Source: Flavobacteriales bacterium UBA5869
GTDB taxonomy: Bacteria > Bacteroidota > Bacteroidia > Flavobacteriales_D > Crocinitomicaceae
Length of the DNA: 20,561 bases
NCBI GenBank assembly: GCA_002432565.1
Contig: DJFP01000195.1
Location: 1 to 20,561 of the forward strand
Direction of reading: 5' to 3'
In this document: one piece after another, positions 20,539 through 20,561 of the stretch
How the letters are laid out: the number at the start of each line of letters is the position of its first letter
Numbering within the stretch: the first letter of the stretch is position 1
The notes under the pieces: model-generated
What the model saw: the letters and a program-made list of their open reading frames with translations, nothing else
What the model was told of the DNA's origin: nothing
The model's database searches: none
Translations under genes and position numbers: made by a program

Positions 20539-20555
20539 CTGCGGAGAGTGAGGGA
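20539..20555. repeat. Right attachment-site core within tRNA 3' end
   Basis: This copy is identical to 32-48. It runs from 3 bases past the tRNA discriminator base into the T-loop of a minus-strand tRNA gene. The element thus inserted at the tRNA 3' end and restored it. The integrase ATG is the adjacent base on the left. Confidence 0.85.
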
Positions 20556-20561
20556 TTCGAA
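20542..20561 (-). tRNA. 3' end of a tRNA gene, probably tRNA-Ser (partial)
   Basis: Read on the minus strand the end gives TTCGAAT, then CCCTC, ACTCTCC and G. That is a T-loop, the 3' side of the T-stem, a 7-base acceptor strand and a discriminator. A GGAGAG-type acceptor with discriminator G is typical of bacterial tRNA-Ser. CCA is not encoded (CAG follows), as is common in Bacteroidota. The rest lies outside the window, so the isotype is inferred. Confidence 0.65.

Larger units (their letters stand above)
32..20555. mobile_element. Integrated temperate tailless-type phage (provirus), complete
   Basis: The element is bounded by a perfect 17-bp direct repeat and has a tyrosine integrase at the right end and a repressor at the left end. 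Between them are a replication module, a packaging ATPase, a capsid candidate, membrane proteins and lysis genes. No large terminase, portal, tail tube, sheath or baseplate gene is recognisable. With an FtsK/HerA-type ATPase, a roughly 260-residue capsid candidate and about ten single-span membrane proteins, this suggests a tailless, membrane-containing dsDNA phage (inference). The distance between repeat copies gives a 20,507-bp circle. An integrative plasmid is less likely because lysis and capsid-like genes are present and no relaxase or conjugation genes are seen. Confidence 0.8.

Overview
The window holds a complete integrated element of about 20.5 kb with a short piece of host chromosome at each end. 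The gene families point to a member of the Bacteroidota. These include a Bacteroidota-type phage repressor, a tyrosine recombinase with a YSWKHT box, a lipoprotein of the kind common in that phylum, an annexin-like small protein, and a TAnnTTTG promoter. A perfect 17-bp direct repeat (32-48 and 20539-20555) bounds the element. At the right end the repeat is the 3' end of a tRNA gene, probably tRNA-Ser, read on the minus strand. If recombination occurs within the repeat, the excised circle would be 20,507 bp.

Layout: a minus-strand CI-like repressor (87-488) faces a plus-strand early block (602-8239). The early block carries two paralogous HTH proteins, small unknown proteins, a small P-loop protein, an orphan D12-class adenine methylase, a 908-residue TOPRIM/SF3 primase-helicase, an ASCH/PUA-like protein and a separate protein that looks like an inactivated copy of the helicase domain. 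A lipoprotein gene with its own promoter and terminator (8278-8822) follows. Next is a roughly 500-bp AT-rich non-coding region full of GCAACAA repeats, which is the best origin candidate.

The late region (9331-19272) looks like the virion and lysis block of a tailless phage. It encodes an A32/FtsK-HerA-type packaging ATPase, a candidate 263-residue major capsid protein in its own terminator-bounded unit, and many small single-span membrane proteins. It also encodes a 41-residue Lys/Arg-rich protein, three membrane-anchored peptidoglycan-active proteins (GH108-like muramidase, PG-binding protein, M23 endopeptidase) and a DUF1566/Lcl-type possible receptor-binding protein. I see no large terminase, portal, tail or baseplate gene. 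My reading (inference) is a temperate, internal-membrane, probably double-jelly-roll dsDNA phage of Bacteroidota. It is too large for the 9-kb ssDNA FLiP type and has its own packaging ATPase.

The strongest oddities are four. A stand-alone SF3-helicase paralogue has lost the Walker A lysine, the sensor asparagine and the arginine finger. A possible integration switch places the integrase start codon directly against the attachment core, so the host tRNA promoter may drive it in the lysogen and the repressor promoter in the circle. A membrane-anchored annexin-like protein keeps a canonical GxGT-38-residue-D spacing. Two iteron-like repeat systems and a candidate folded RNA lie ahead of the virion genes. 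Product calls come from motif recognition by eye; no database search was possible.
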